The position numbers were made by a program, and so were the translations under genes. 6,059 nucleotides of DNA, taken from assembly GCA_903938955.1 (NCBI GenBank), contig CAJAFJ010000253.1, positions 1 through 6,059 of the forward strand, given 5' to 3'. A model generated the notes under the pieces. That model did no database searches and was not told where the DNA came from. It worked only from the letters and a program-made list of their open reading frames with translations. Shown one piece after another: positions 1-5,435 of the stretch. Each line of letters opens with the position of its first letter. The stretch's first letter is position 1. Source of the DNA: an uncultured beta proteobacterium. GTDB lineage: Bacteria; Pseudomonadota; Gammaproteobacteria; Burkholderiales; Burkholderiaceae.

Positions 1-102
1 CGCCAGTGCCACGCCCAGCATCACCGCCACCACCGCCGCTGCGTTGCGCCACGGGAGGTGACGCAGCTCTTGCCACGAGAAGGTTTTTAGCAGCGCAATC
101 AC
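1..102 (-). CDS. FtsX-like ABC transporter permease, N-terminal fragment
   Basis: Partial gene: only the first 34 codons lie in the window and the frame is open at position 1. The visible protein has a short amphipathic start (IALLKTFSWQELRHLPWRN), then a hydrophobic stretch (AAAVVAVMLGVALA) that begins the first transmembrane helix. This N-terminus is what I expect of the large FtsX/MacB-type permeases paired with LolD-like ATPases in Burkholderiales; such pairs act at the inner membrane on lipids, lipoproteins or other hydrophobic substrates. I chose the GTG at 102-100, 7 bases after the ATPase stop, because the typical family N-terminus begins there. An in-frame ATG at 129-127 would overlap the ATPase gene and add nine residues (MACRPCDTA). 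Neither start has a clear Shine-Dalgarno. The tight spacing to the ATPase gene supports one transporter operon. The substrate cannot be told from this fragment. Confidence 0.8.
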   Translation of the reverse strand, partial: MIALLKTFSWQELRHLPWRNAAAVVAVMLGVALA

Positions 103-109
103 GGCAGTG

Positions 110-760
110 TCACAAGGGCGACAAGCCATCGGCCGCCAGCCGCAGCACCCGGTCGGCGCGGGCGGCCGCCGCTTGCGAGTGCGTCACCAGCACCATGGAG
201 GCTTTGTGTTGCCGGGTTTGCGCCACCAGCGCGTCCATCACCATGGCGGCGGTGGTGGGGTCGAGGTTGCCGGTGGGCTCGTCGGCCAGCAGCAGGCTGG
301 GGCGGTGGATCAGCGCCCGCGCAATCGCCACGCGCTGCAACTGCCCGCCGCTGAGTTGCTGCGGCAGTCGCGCCCCGAGCCCGCCCAGGCCCACGGCGTC
401 GAGCATGGCTTGTACCCGGGCGTCGTCGTGCTGGCCCAGCAGCATCAGCGGCAGCGCCACGTTTTGCGCCACATCCAGGTGCGGCAGCACATGAAAAGCC
501 TGAAACACAAAGCCGGTTTTCTCGCGCCGCAGCCGCGCCAGGCCGTCGTCACTCAAACGGCTCAGGTCCACGCCGTCGAGCGTTACCGTGCCGCTGTCCC
601 ATGTATCCAGCCCGGCCATACAGTTCAGCAAGGTCGATTTGCCAACGCCCGATTCGCCCACAATCGCCACAAATTCGCCCGGCGCCACGGTCAGCGACAC
701 CCGGCTGAAGACCGGTACGGCGCCGTAGTGTTTGCTTAAATTGGTGATGACGAGGCTCAT
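110..760 (-). CDS. ABC transporter ATP-binding protein (LolD/MacB/YbbA-like)
   Basis: A 216-residue nucleotide-binding subunit, the usual length for the LolD/FtsE/YbbA group. All catalytic motifs are visible: Walker [10 protein letters not shown] at 35-43, Q-loop glutamine at 87 (FVFQ), signature LSGGQ at 136-140, Walker B LLLADEP at 156-162 with catalytic Glu161, D-loop NLD at 165-167, and switch histidine 194 in VTHS. It should be an active ATPase powering the permease that begins just downstream. The start is the ATG at 760-758, giving [13 protein letters not shown], a normal N-terminus for the family. A longer reading frame extends upstream inside miaA but has no homologous character. The first four bases overlap the miaA stop codon (ATGA), which suggests translational coupling. 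The window cannot distinguish lipoprotein, lipid or drug export. Confidence 0.93.
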   Translation of the reverse strand: MSLVITNLSKHYGAVPVFSRVSLTVAPGEFVAIVGESGVGKSTLLNCMAGLDTWDSGTVTLDGVDLSRLSDDGLARLRREKTGFVFQAFHVLPHLDVAQNVALPLMLLGQHDDARVQAMLDAVGLGGLGARLPQQLSGGQLQRVAIARALIHRPSLLLADEPTGNLDPTTAAMVMDALVAQTRQHKASMVLVTHSQAAAARADRVLRLAADGLSPL

Positions 761-1749
761 GCCGGGCGGTTGGCAAAAGTTTGGGCCAAAGCCAGCACCT
801 GTTCCAGCGCATCCGGTGCATCGCAAGCCACCACCTGGCGCTCGGGCATCGAACGCAGCCAGGTGATCTGGCGTTTGGCGAGTTGGCGGGTGGCGAAGAT
901 GCCTTTGTCGCGCAGCTCGGTCATGGGCCACAAGCCGTCCAGTGCTTCCCACGCCTGGCGGTAGCCGACGCAGCGCATCGATGGCAGATCGGGGTTCAGG
1001 TCGCCGCGTGCCCGCAGGGTGTTGACTTCGTCCAAAAAGCCCCCGGCCAGCATGGCGTCAAAGCGCTGGGCGATGCGCTGGTGCAGCCAGGCGCGGTCTG
1101 TCGGCTCCAGTGAGATCAGCAGGGCATCGTGCGGCGCCGTGGGTTTGGCGGTGTGAAAGGACGAGAGTGCTTGCCCGGAAATGCGGTACACCTCCAGCGC
1201 CCGCTGAATGCGTTGCGAGTCGGCCGGGTTGAGCCGGGCGGCGGTGACCGGGTCCACCAGCGCCAACTGGGCGTGTAGGGCGGGCCAGCCCAGCTGCAAG
1301 GCTTCTTGCTCCAGAACAGCGCGAATCGCCGGGTCGGCCTTGGGCATGGCGTCCAGCCCCTGGCTCAGGGCTTTGAAGTACAGCATGGTGCCGCCGACCA
1401 GCAGCGGCAGCTTGCCGCGTGCGGTGATATCGGCAATCAGCGCCTGCGCGTCAGTCACAAACTCGGCGGCGCTGTAGGCTTGCAGCGGGTCGCGGATGTT
1501 GATCAGGTGGTGCGGCACTTGTGCCAGTTCTTCTGGGCTGGGTTTGGCGCTGCCAATGTCCATGCCCCGGTACACCAGTGCCGAGTCCACGCTGATGATT
1601 TCCACGTTATGCACTTGCGCCATCGCCAGCGCAGCGGCGGTTTTGCCCGAGGCGGTCGGCCCGGCCAGCGCCAGGTAACGCAAGCGGGGCTGGGCCGTGA
1701 GGCCGGTTGGCAGGGTGGTGATGGGGTGCGGTGGGGTGCTGGAAAACAT
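757..1749 (-). CDS. miaA: tRNA dimethylallyltransferase MiaA
   Basis: A 330-residue enzyme that transfers a dimethylallyl group from DMAPP to N6 of adenosine 37 in tRNAs reading UNN codons (i6A37, the precursor of ms2i6A). Visible motifs are the P-loop GPTASGKT at 30-37, [18 protein letters not shown] at 53-70 with the conserved Asp55-Ser56, [10 protein letters not shown] at 119-128, [16 protein letters not shown] at 177-192, [11 protein letters not shown] at 257-267 and [14 protein letters not shown] at 286-299. Together these are diagnostic of MiaA. The N-terminus carries about 20 residues before the first beta strand, somewhat longer than the E. coli protein, so the true start could be slightly downstream; the ATG at 1749 has only a weak AGG about 5 bases upstream. 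The gene is intact and overlaps the ABC ATPase gene by four bases. MiaA links to stress translation in enterics, but the hsp20 gene upstream may be only a neighbour. Confidence 0.97.
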   Translation of the reverse strand: MFSSTPPHPITTLPTGLTAQPRLRYLALAGPTASGKTAAALAMAQVHNVEIISVDSALVYRGMDIGSAKPSPEELAQVPHHLINIRDPLQAYSAAEFVTDAQALIADITARGKLPLLVGGTMLYFKALSQGLDAMPKADPAIRAVLEQEALQLGWPALHAQLALVDPVTAARLNPADSQRIQRALEVYRISGQALSSFHTAKPTAPHDALLISLEPTDRAWLHQRIAQRFDAMLAGGFLDEVNTLRARGDLNPDLPSMRCVGYRQAWEALDGLWPMTELRDKGIFATRQLAKRQITWLRSMPERQVVACDAPDALEQVLALAQTFANRPA

Positions 1750-1775
1750 TCGCCTGAGCGTAGCAGATGAACACT

Positions 1776-1816
1776 CGCCTGGTCAGGTTCGCGCAGGCGT
1801 CACCCGACCGGGGTGA
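1776..1816 (-). terminator. Two hairpins between hsp20 and miaA (possible weak terminator)
   Basis: Just after the hsp20 stop on the minus strand lies a perfect 6-bp inverted repeat (plus-strand TCACCC at 1800-1805 and GGGTGA at 1811-1816, loop of 5). Directly beyond it is a second 6-bp pair (CGCCTG at 1776-1781 and CAGGCG at 1794-1799, loop of 12). Neither is followed by a U-run, so a classical intrinsic terminator is not supported. They may attenuate read-through, protect the hsp20 3' end, or be chance pairing in GC-rich DNA. Confidence 0.25.
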
Positions 1817-1823
1817 GCGGTGT

Positions 1824-2252
1824 TTAGCTGATGGTCAGGCGCTTGGAGGCGGTGGTGGCTTTCTTGGGCAGGTCCAGGGTCAGCACGCCGTCTTCGTACT
1901 TGGCCACGGCTTTGGCTTCGTCCACGTCCTGCGCCAGGCTGAAGGTGCGCGACACCGAGCCGTAATAGCGCTCACTGCGCAGCACCTTGCCGTCTTCTTC
2001 CTTGACGTCTTTTTCTTTTTTGGTTTCGGCGTCAATTTGCACAATGTTGCCGTCAATGCGCACGTTGATGTCTTCTTTTTTAACGCCCGGCAGGTCGGCA
2101 CGCACCTTGAAGGCGCCATTTTTCTCCGTCACATCGACGCGGATGTCGAGCTCTTCGAGATTGCGGTCCATACGCATGGGCGACAAGAAGCGCCTGAACA
2201 TGGTGTCGAGAGGATCATTCAGGGTCGGGTCAAATAAACGCAAGCTGGCCAT
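1824..2252 (-). CDS. Small heat-shock protein, Hsp20/alpha-crystallin family
   Basis: A 142-residue cytoplasmic holdase chaperone that would bind unfolding proteins under heat or other stress and pass them to DnaK and ClpB. After a short N-terminal arm (DPLDTMFRRFL around 13-23), the alpha-crystallin domain runs from about 35 to 131. It includes FKVRADLPGVKKEDINV at 48-64, a charged lysine/glutamate-rich loop at 77-88, and the hallmark AKYEDGVLTLDLPKK at 117-131. The C-terminal tail has LTI at 139-141, matching the I/V/L-x-I/V motif that drives oligomer assembly. Start and length are normal. The ATG is preceded by AAGGA with a 6-base spacer. Upstream is a divergent regulatory region shared with a PAS kinase gene; downstream, same strand, is miaA. 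The family is clear, but I cannot assign it to an ibpA/ibpB-type subgroup. Confidence 0.95.
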   Translation of the reverse strand: MASLRLFDPTLNDPLDTMFRRFLSPMRMDRNLEELDIRVDVTEKNGAFKVRADLPGVKKEDINVRIDGNIVQIDAETKKEKDVKEEDGKVLRSERYYGSVSRTFSLAQDVDEAKAVAKYEDGVLTLDLPKKATTASKRLTIS

Positions 2253-2258
2253 GGTGTT

Positions 2259-2263
2259 TCCTT
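2259..2263 (-). promoter_or_regulatory. Ribosome binding site of hsp20
   Basis: AAGGA on the minus strand, six bases before the ATG at 2252. This is the clearest Shine-Dalgarno in the region and fixes the hsp20 start. Its last two bases belong to a GAAACA (2260-2255) that could pair with UGUUUC at 2316-2311 in the leader, so partial occlusion is possible. Confidence 0.7.
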
Positions 2264-2270
2264 CACGTTA

Positions 2271-2326
2271 AAGATTCAAAATCTTGGCCATGGACGACCT
2301 GCTGCGGGTCGAAACAAGGGCCAAGA
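2271..2326 (-). repeat. Nested and overlapping inverted repeats in the hsp20 leader
   Basis: There are three perfect pairings. An outer 8-bp pair joins TCTTGGCC at 2282-2289 to GGCCAAGA at 2319-2326. Inside its spacer is a 5-bp stem, CGACC at 2295-2299 with GGTCG at 2307-2311 (7-base loop). A third hairpin, AAGATT at 2271-2276 with AATCTT at 2280-2285 (3-base loop), shares bases with the outer stem, so the two cannot form together. If transcription of hsp20 starts upstream of about 2327, all of this is in its 5' leader. It could be an RNA thermometer-like leader, a DNA operator, or incidental. The pairings are seen; the role is inference. Confidence 0.45.
2288..2318 (-). promoter_or_regulatory. 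Possible sigma-32-like promoter for hsp20
   Basis: On the minus strand, CTTGTTT at 2318-2312 resembles the heat-shock -35 element CTTGAAA. GTCCATGG at 2295-2288 resembles the -10 element CCCCATNT. They are separated by 16 bases. Transcription would start near 2282, giving a leader of about 30 bases that carries the ribosome binding site. The match is partial and is offered because the gene is a heat-shock gene. Confidence 0.3.
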
Positions 2327-2335
2327 CCCAAGGCT

Positions 2336-2365
2336 ATTAAATTCAGCGGCGCGAATGATTGATAA
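2336..2365 (-). promoter_or_regulatory. Possible sigma-70-type promoter for hsp20
   Basis: On the minus strand, TTATCA at 2365-2360 (4 of 6 to the -35 consensus) and TTTAAT at 2341-2336 (5 of 6 to the -10) are 18 bases apart. Transcription would start near 2329 and would include the whole nested inverted repeat in the leader. The -35 overlaps a candidate FNR-type box. This is only a pattern match. Confidence 0.3.
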
Positions 2366-2372
2366 CTCGCAA
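2359..2372. promoter_or_regulatory. Imperfect FNR-type box in the divergent intergenic region
   Basis: TTGAT-AACT-CGCAA matches the FNR/Anr/FixK dyad TTGAT-N4-ATCAA at 8 of 10 positions: one half is perfect and the other keeps CAA. It lies between the divergent hsp20 and PAS kinase genes. The window encodes an FNR-family regulator with the recognition residues for this site, so autoregulation of the cluster or control of hsp20 is possible. A single imperfect box is weak evidence. Confidence 0.3.
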
Positions 2373-2464
2373 ACCCCCGTGCGTTAACCGGCGGGCCACC
2401 TCGCTTTGCTCTTACGCCGACGGAGGTCTTCTGTTAAATTGAAACCGACAACATATTGTTACTT

Positions 2465-3835
2465 ATGCCTCAAACACCAAAAAACGCCGCAAAACCCGAT
2501 GCCTCCCCGTCCGACAAGGCCGAGGTCGACGCCATTTGCGGGCTGCTTTTTGAGCACAACCCCCAGCCCATGTGGATGTATGACGCCACCACTCTGCGCA
2601 TGCGGCGGGTCAATGAGGCAGCGCTGAAAAAATACGGCTACAGCCGCGCCGGGTTTCTCGCTCTGCAGGCGGGCGATCTTCGCGGCGAGCAGGGGGCGGC
2701 GATTGACGTTGAAGAATTGACGTTCGAGGGTGCGCCAGCCCCTCTGGTGCTGGTCAAAGATGTGGCAGCCAAACGCCTGGAGGGCGATCATGAAATATTT
2801 GCGGCCGTGGTGGGCTCGACCAGCAACGCCATCATCGGGGTGAACCAGGAGGGGCTCATCTACCTGTTTAATCCGGCGGCCGAACGTATTTTTGGCACCA
2901 CCTGTGCGGCCATGACGGGCCAAGCCCTGGAGCGGCTGATGCCTGAGCGCTACCGGGCCGATCACCCGCGACACCGCCACCTGTTTGCCGATGAAAAAGG
3001 GGGGAGTCGCATGATGGGCATGGGCCTGGTCAAGGGCTTGCGCTCAGACGGTGTCGAGCTGGACCTGGAAGTCACCATTGCCCACGTCAAACTCAAGGCG
3101 CAGCAGATGCAGATTGCGATCTTGAAAGACGTGACCGACCGGGTGCGTGCCAATACCCTGGTCGAGCAATCGCGCGCGCAACTCTCCGAGCTGACCCAAA
3201 AGCTCATGACACAAGAAAAGATGCTCGTTAAACGCCTGGCGCAGACGCTGCACGACCAGCTGGGCCAAACCCTGGCGGCGGTTCGCATGGCGCATGAAAC
3301 CATTATTGCCTTGCAGGGCAATACCGCGACCCCGGCCATTAACCGGCTGCAAAAACAACTCGGCTTGCTGGTGGGGCAGTCCATCCGCCAGGTGCGGCAA
3401 GTGCTGGTGGACCTGCGCCCGCCCTTGCTGGATGAACAGGGGCTGGCCGCCGCGCTGGACAACGAGCTGCGCAACCGCTCCCTGTCCCAGCCCAAGATGG
3501 ACATTTCGATTCATGTGCCGCCCGACCTGGCCCTGATGCGCTGGCCGACCGAGGTTGAATACGCCGCCTTCATGGTCGCGCGGGAGGCGGTTGAAAACGC
3601 CTTGCGCCACTCCGGCGCGTCCTTGGTGTCGGTGACCCTCAGCGGCTCGCCGACCTCCTTGACCATGAAGGTGCTCGACAATGGCTCTGGCCTTGAAAAA
3701 GGTGACATGACCAAAACCGGTCATCTGGGCATGCTGGGCATGCAAGAGCGGGCCAACGCTATTGCCGCCAACGTCACGGTGGATTCGGACGACCAACGCG
3801 GCACCTGCATTACTTTTAGCTGGCAGCCCTTTTAG
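2465..3835 (+). CDS. Soluble PAS-PAS sensor histidine kinase (HisKA_3/NarX type)
   Basis: A 456-residue kinase with no transmembrane segment or signal peptide, so it senses a cytoplasmic signal. A shortened PAS domain lies at about 25-103 (LLFEHNPQPMWMYD; VNEAALKKYGYS). A complete PAS domain follows at about 112-228 (NAIIGVNQEGLIYLFNPAAERIFG; LMPERYRADHPRH). A helical linker leads to the HisKA_3 dimerisation domain, with phospho-acceptor His263 in LHDQLGQTL; the D264-x3-Q268 pattern suggests phosphatase activity as well. The ATPase domain shows an N-box REAVENALRHSG at 373-384, G1 DNGSG at 405-409 and G2 GHLGMLGMQER at 419-429. PAS2 His167 sits where FixL and DosP ligate heme. The partner is almost certainly the response regulator 25 bases downstream. 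The start is unsettled: the ATG at 2465 has no Shine-Dalgarno; a TTG at 2456 is the only conventional in-frame alternative. Confidence 0.92.
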   Translation: MPQTPKNAAKPDASPSDKAEVDAICGLLFEHNPQPMWMYDATTLRMRRVNEAALKKYGYSRAGFLALQAGDLRGEQGAAIDVEELTFEGAPAPLVLVKDVAAKRLEGDHEIFAAVVGSTSNAIIGVNQEGLIYLFNPAAERIFGTTCAAMTGQALERLMPERYRADHPRHRHLFADEKGGSRMMGMGLVKGLRSDGVELDLEVTIAHVKLKAQQMQIAILKDVTDRVRANTLVEQSRAQLSELTQKLMTQEKMLVKRLAQTLHDQLGQTLAAVRMAHETIIALQGNTATPAINRLQKQLGLLVGQSIRQVRQVLVDLRPPLLDEQGLAAALDNELRNRSLSQPKMDISIHVPPDLALMRWPTEVEYAAFMVAREAVENALRHSGASLVSVTLSGSPTSLTMKVLDNGSGLEKGDMTKTGHLGMLGMQERANAIAANVTVDSDDQRGTCITFSWQPF

Positions 3836-3860
3836 CCCGCCCTATTTTTCAGGACATCCC

Positions 3861-4550
3861 ATGACACGCATCTATCTCGTCGACGACCATCAACTCATGC
3901 GCGAAGGTCTGCGCGCCTTGCTGGAGGCCAAAGGCTACACCGTGGTGGGCGAATCGGCCGACCCGACGCAAGCGCTGGCGGACCTGATCAGTTTGCGGCC
4001 GCACATTTTGCTGCTCGACCTCAACCTGAATGGTCGCTCCGGCTTTGAGTTGCTGGCCGAGTTGCAACGGCGGCGTCTGCCCACCCGCTGCATCGTGCTG
4101 ACCATGTCGGCGCAACCGCGCCACGTGGCCGAGGCGCTGCGCATGGGGGCCAGCGGCTATGTGCTCAAGGGCTCGGCCGGCAGTGATCTCATGAGCGCGA
4201 TCGAGGCCGCGGTGCAGGGCAAAAAACACCTGGGCGCGGATGTGGCCGACCTCGCCCTGCAGGTCTTCACACAGCACGAACAGGACGACCCCTTGAGCAC
4301 CCTGTCCCCGCGTGAGCGGCAAATCATCACCATGGTGGTGAACGGCCAGTCCAGCGCTGAAATCGGGCTTGAACTGCATCTGTCAGCCAAGACCGTGGCC
4401 ACCTACCGCAGCCGTTTGATGGCCAAGCTGGGGGTCAGCGATGTGCCCGGCCTGGTGCGGCTCGCGGTGCGGCTCAAATTGATTGATGCCAGCGACACGG
4501 GCGAGGCCCATGACCGGCGCGCCACGGATGATTTGGGTCAAGTGTCTTAA
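3861..4550 (+). CDS. NarL/FixJ-family response regulator
   Basis: A 229-residue DNA-binding response regulator. The receiver domain (about 1-120) has the acidic pair Asp8-Asp9, phospho-acceptor Asp53 in LLLDLNLNG, switch Thr81 in VLTM and Lys103 in YVLKGS, so it is intact. The LuxR/NarL-type helix-turn-helix spans about 147-207 (LSPRERQIITMVVNGQSSAEIGLEL, then LSAKTVATYRSRLMAKLGV). A polar, acidic tail of about 20 residues follows the HTH. The ATG at 3861 is chosen because MTRIYLVDDHQ is the normal receiver N-terminus and AGGA lies 6 bases upstream; the frame is open further upstream inside the kinase gene but without homologous character. It should be phosphorylated by the kinase encoded just before it. 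The downstream FNR-like gene is a plausible target, by analogy with FixJ activating fixK; that is inference. Confidence 0.95.
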   Translation: MTRIYLVDDHQLMREGLRALLEAKGYTVVGESADPTQALADLISLRPHILLLDLNLNGRSGFELLAELQRRRLPTRCIVLTMSAQPRHVAEALRMGASGYVLKGSAGSDLMSAIEAAVQGKKHLGADVADLALQVFTQHEQDDPLSTLSPRERQIITMVVNGQSSAEIGLELHLSAKTVATYRSRLMAKLGVSDVPGLVRLAVRLKLIDASDTGEAHDRRATDDLGQVS

Positions 4551-4624
4551 GCCGCCTTCGCATAGCGTCTAGATCTCCCTACAGACGTCACGGGTTATAA
4601 AAAATAAAGTTGGTTCCAGAGTTT

Positions 4625-4646
4625 CGCTATAGCGCCCACCGGGCGC
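4625..4646 (+). repeat. Palindrome overlapping a GC hairpin upstream of the FNR-like gene
   Basis: CGCTATAGCG at 4625-4634 is a perfect 10-bp palindrome. It overlaps by three bases a perfect 6-bp hairpin, GCGCCC at 4632-4637 and GGGCGC at 4641-4646, with an ACC loop. The pair lies 26-47 bases before the start at 4672. No T-run follows, so it is not an intrinsic terminator. It may be an operator (for the response regulator or for self-control), a leader hairpin, or both. The rest of the 121-bp gap (4551-4671) has an AT-rich patch around 4595-4608 and no promoter I can call with confidence. Confidence 0.45.
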
Positions 4647-4671
4647 GGCAATCACTCAGGGACACAACACC

Positions 4672-5430
4672 ATGATGAATGTACAAACCATGCCGAGTGC
4701 CGCGCGTTGGCAACCCGTGCCTAGTCAATCAGCCTTGAAACTGGAGAGCGATGAGCGCTGGTCCGATTTCAATGAAGTGCTGAGTTTGCTCAAATTTGAT
4801 GGCCTGATCCATCAAAAGAATCCCGGCACCCTGTTCCGTCGTCGCCGCCTGAAAGCGGGGCAGTCCGCGCTGCTCATGGGCCAGCCTTTTGATGGTTTGT
4901 ATGTCGTGCGTCTGGGGGCGCTTAAAACCTCCATGACGCATGTGGACGGGGGCGAGCATGTGCTGGCCTTCCCCATGAAGGGCGATTTGATCGGCTTTGA
5001 CGGCATTTGCAAAAACAAGTACCTCAGCGAAGTGGTGGCCTTGACGGAATGTGACCTGATCAAGATTCCTTCCTCCGACTTGTTCTCGCCGGGCCGTGGT
5101 TGCAATGACATGGAGCGCATGGCGTACTGGGCCATCAGCCGCGAGATTGTTCAGGAGCAAACCACCTACGCCCTGACGCACTCGGCCAAATCCGAGGCCC
5201 GGGTGGCCCGGTTTTTACGCGTGCAATCCGAGCGTTTTGCGGCCATGGGCTACTCCCCCAGCCGCTTTACCCTGCCCATGACCCGACGCGACATTGGCAA
5301 CCACCTGAACGTCACGCTGGAGACAGTGAGCCGTGCCTTCTCGTCGCTGGACAGCTTGGGCATCATCGCGGTCGATCGACGTGAAATCCATATTCTCTCG
5401 ATGGACGCGCTGCGCCGATTTGAAAGCTAA
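4672..5430 (+). CDS. Crp/Fnr-family transcriptional regulator without FNR Fe-S cysteines
   Basis: A 252-residue regulator. After a polar N-terminal extension (about 1-45), the cyclic-nucleotide-binding-like beta-barrel spans about 53-137 (GQPFDGLYVVRLGALK; MKGDLIGFDGI, close to FNR GDLVGFDAI). The dimerisation helix follows at about 147-170. The winged HTH at about 201-250 has the recognition helix LETVSRAFSSL; Glu217, Ser220 and Arg221 match the FNR E-x2-S-R pattern that reads TTGAT half-sites. The only cysteines are 113, 127 and 144. None is in the N-terminal region where FNR has its cluster ligands, and the position of FNR Cys122 is isoleucine by my alignment. It is therefore probably not an oxygen-labile FNR, and resembles FixK/Dnr-type proteins instead. 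Nor do I see the Crp cAMP-contact arginine. AGGGA lies 9 bases before the ATG. The usp gene begins 5 bases after its stop. Confidence 0.93.
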   Translation: MMNVQTMPSAARWQPVPSQSALKLESDERWSDFNEVLSLLKFDGLIHQKNPGTLFRRRRLKAGQSALLMGQPFDGLYVVRLGALKTSMTHVDGGEHVLAFPMKGDLIGFDGICKNKYLSEVVALTECDLIKIPSSDLFSPGRGCNDMERMAYWAISREIVQEQTTYALTHSAKSEARVARFLRVQSERFAAMGYSPSRFTLPMTRRDIGNHLNVTLETVSRAFSSLDSLGIIAVDRREIHILSMDALRRFES

Positions 5431-5435
5431 ATCCC

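Noticed and set aside
107..739. 210-codon plus-strand frame antisense to the ABC ATPase
   Set aside because: Low-complexity H/Q/R/G-rich translation; the opposite strand carries every ABC ATPase motif.
110..952. Longer 280-residue version of the ABC ATPase starting at 952
   Set aside because: The extra 64 residues come from out-of-frame miaA sequence; the ATG at 760 gives a normal family N-terminus.
1767..2237. 156-codon plus-strand frame covering most of hsp20 in antisense
   Set aside because: The hydrophobic phenylalanine and valine runs come from reverse-reading the lysine- and glutamate-rich codons of hsp20. No start signal or family resemblance.
2406..2627. 73-codon plus-strand frame overlapping the kinase start
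   Set aside because: Arginine, proline and cysteine-rich translation with no family look. It is kept only as a remark in the finding on the stranded GGAGGT.
3044..3796. 250-codon open frame on the minus strand, antisense to the kinase
   Set aside because: It lies wholly inside a well-supported kinase gene. Its translation is rich in H, Q, G and R with no domain, as expected from the shadow of a GC-rich gene.
4566..4587. Possible terminator after the response regulator (CGTCT at 4566-4570 pairing with AGACG at 4583-4587)
   Set aside because: Only 5 bp with a 12-base loop, and the following bases are not a T-run. Not strong enough to call.
4612..4627. Sigma-54-type promoter upstream of the FNR-like gene
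   Set aside because: GG and GC elements are present but 12 bases apart instead of the required 10.
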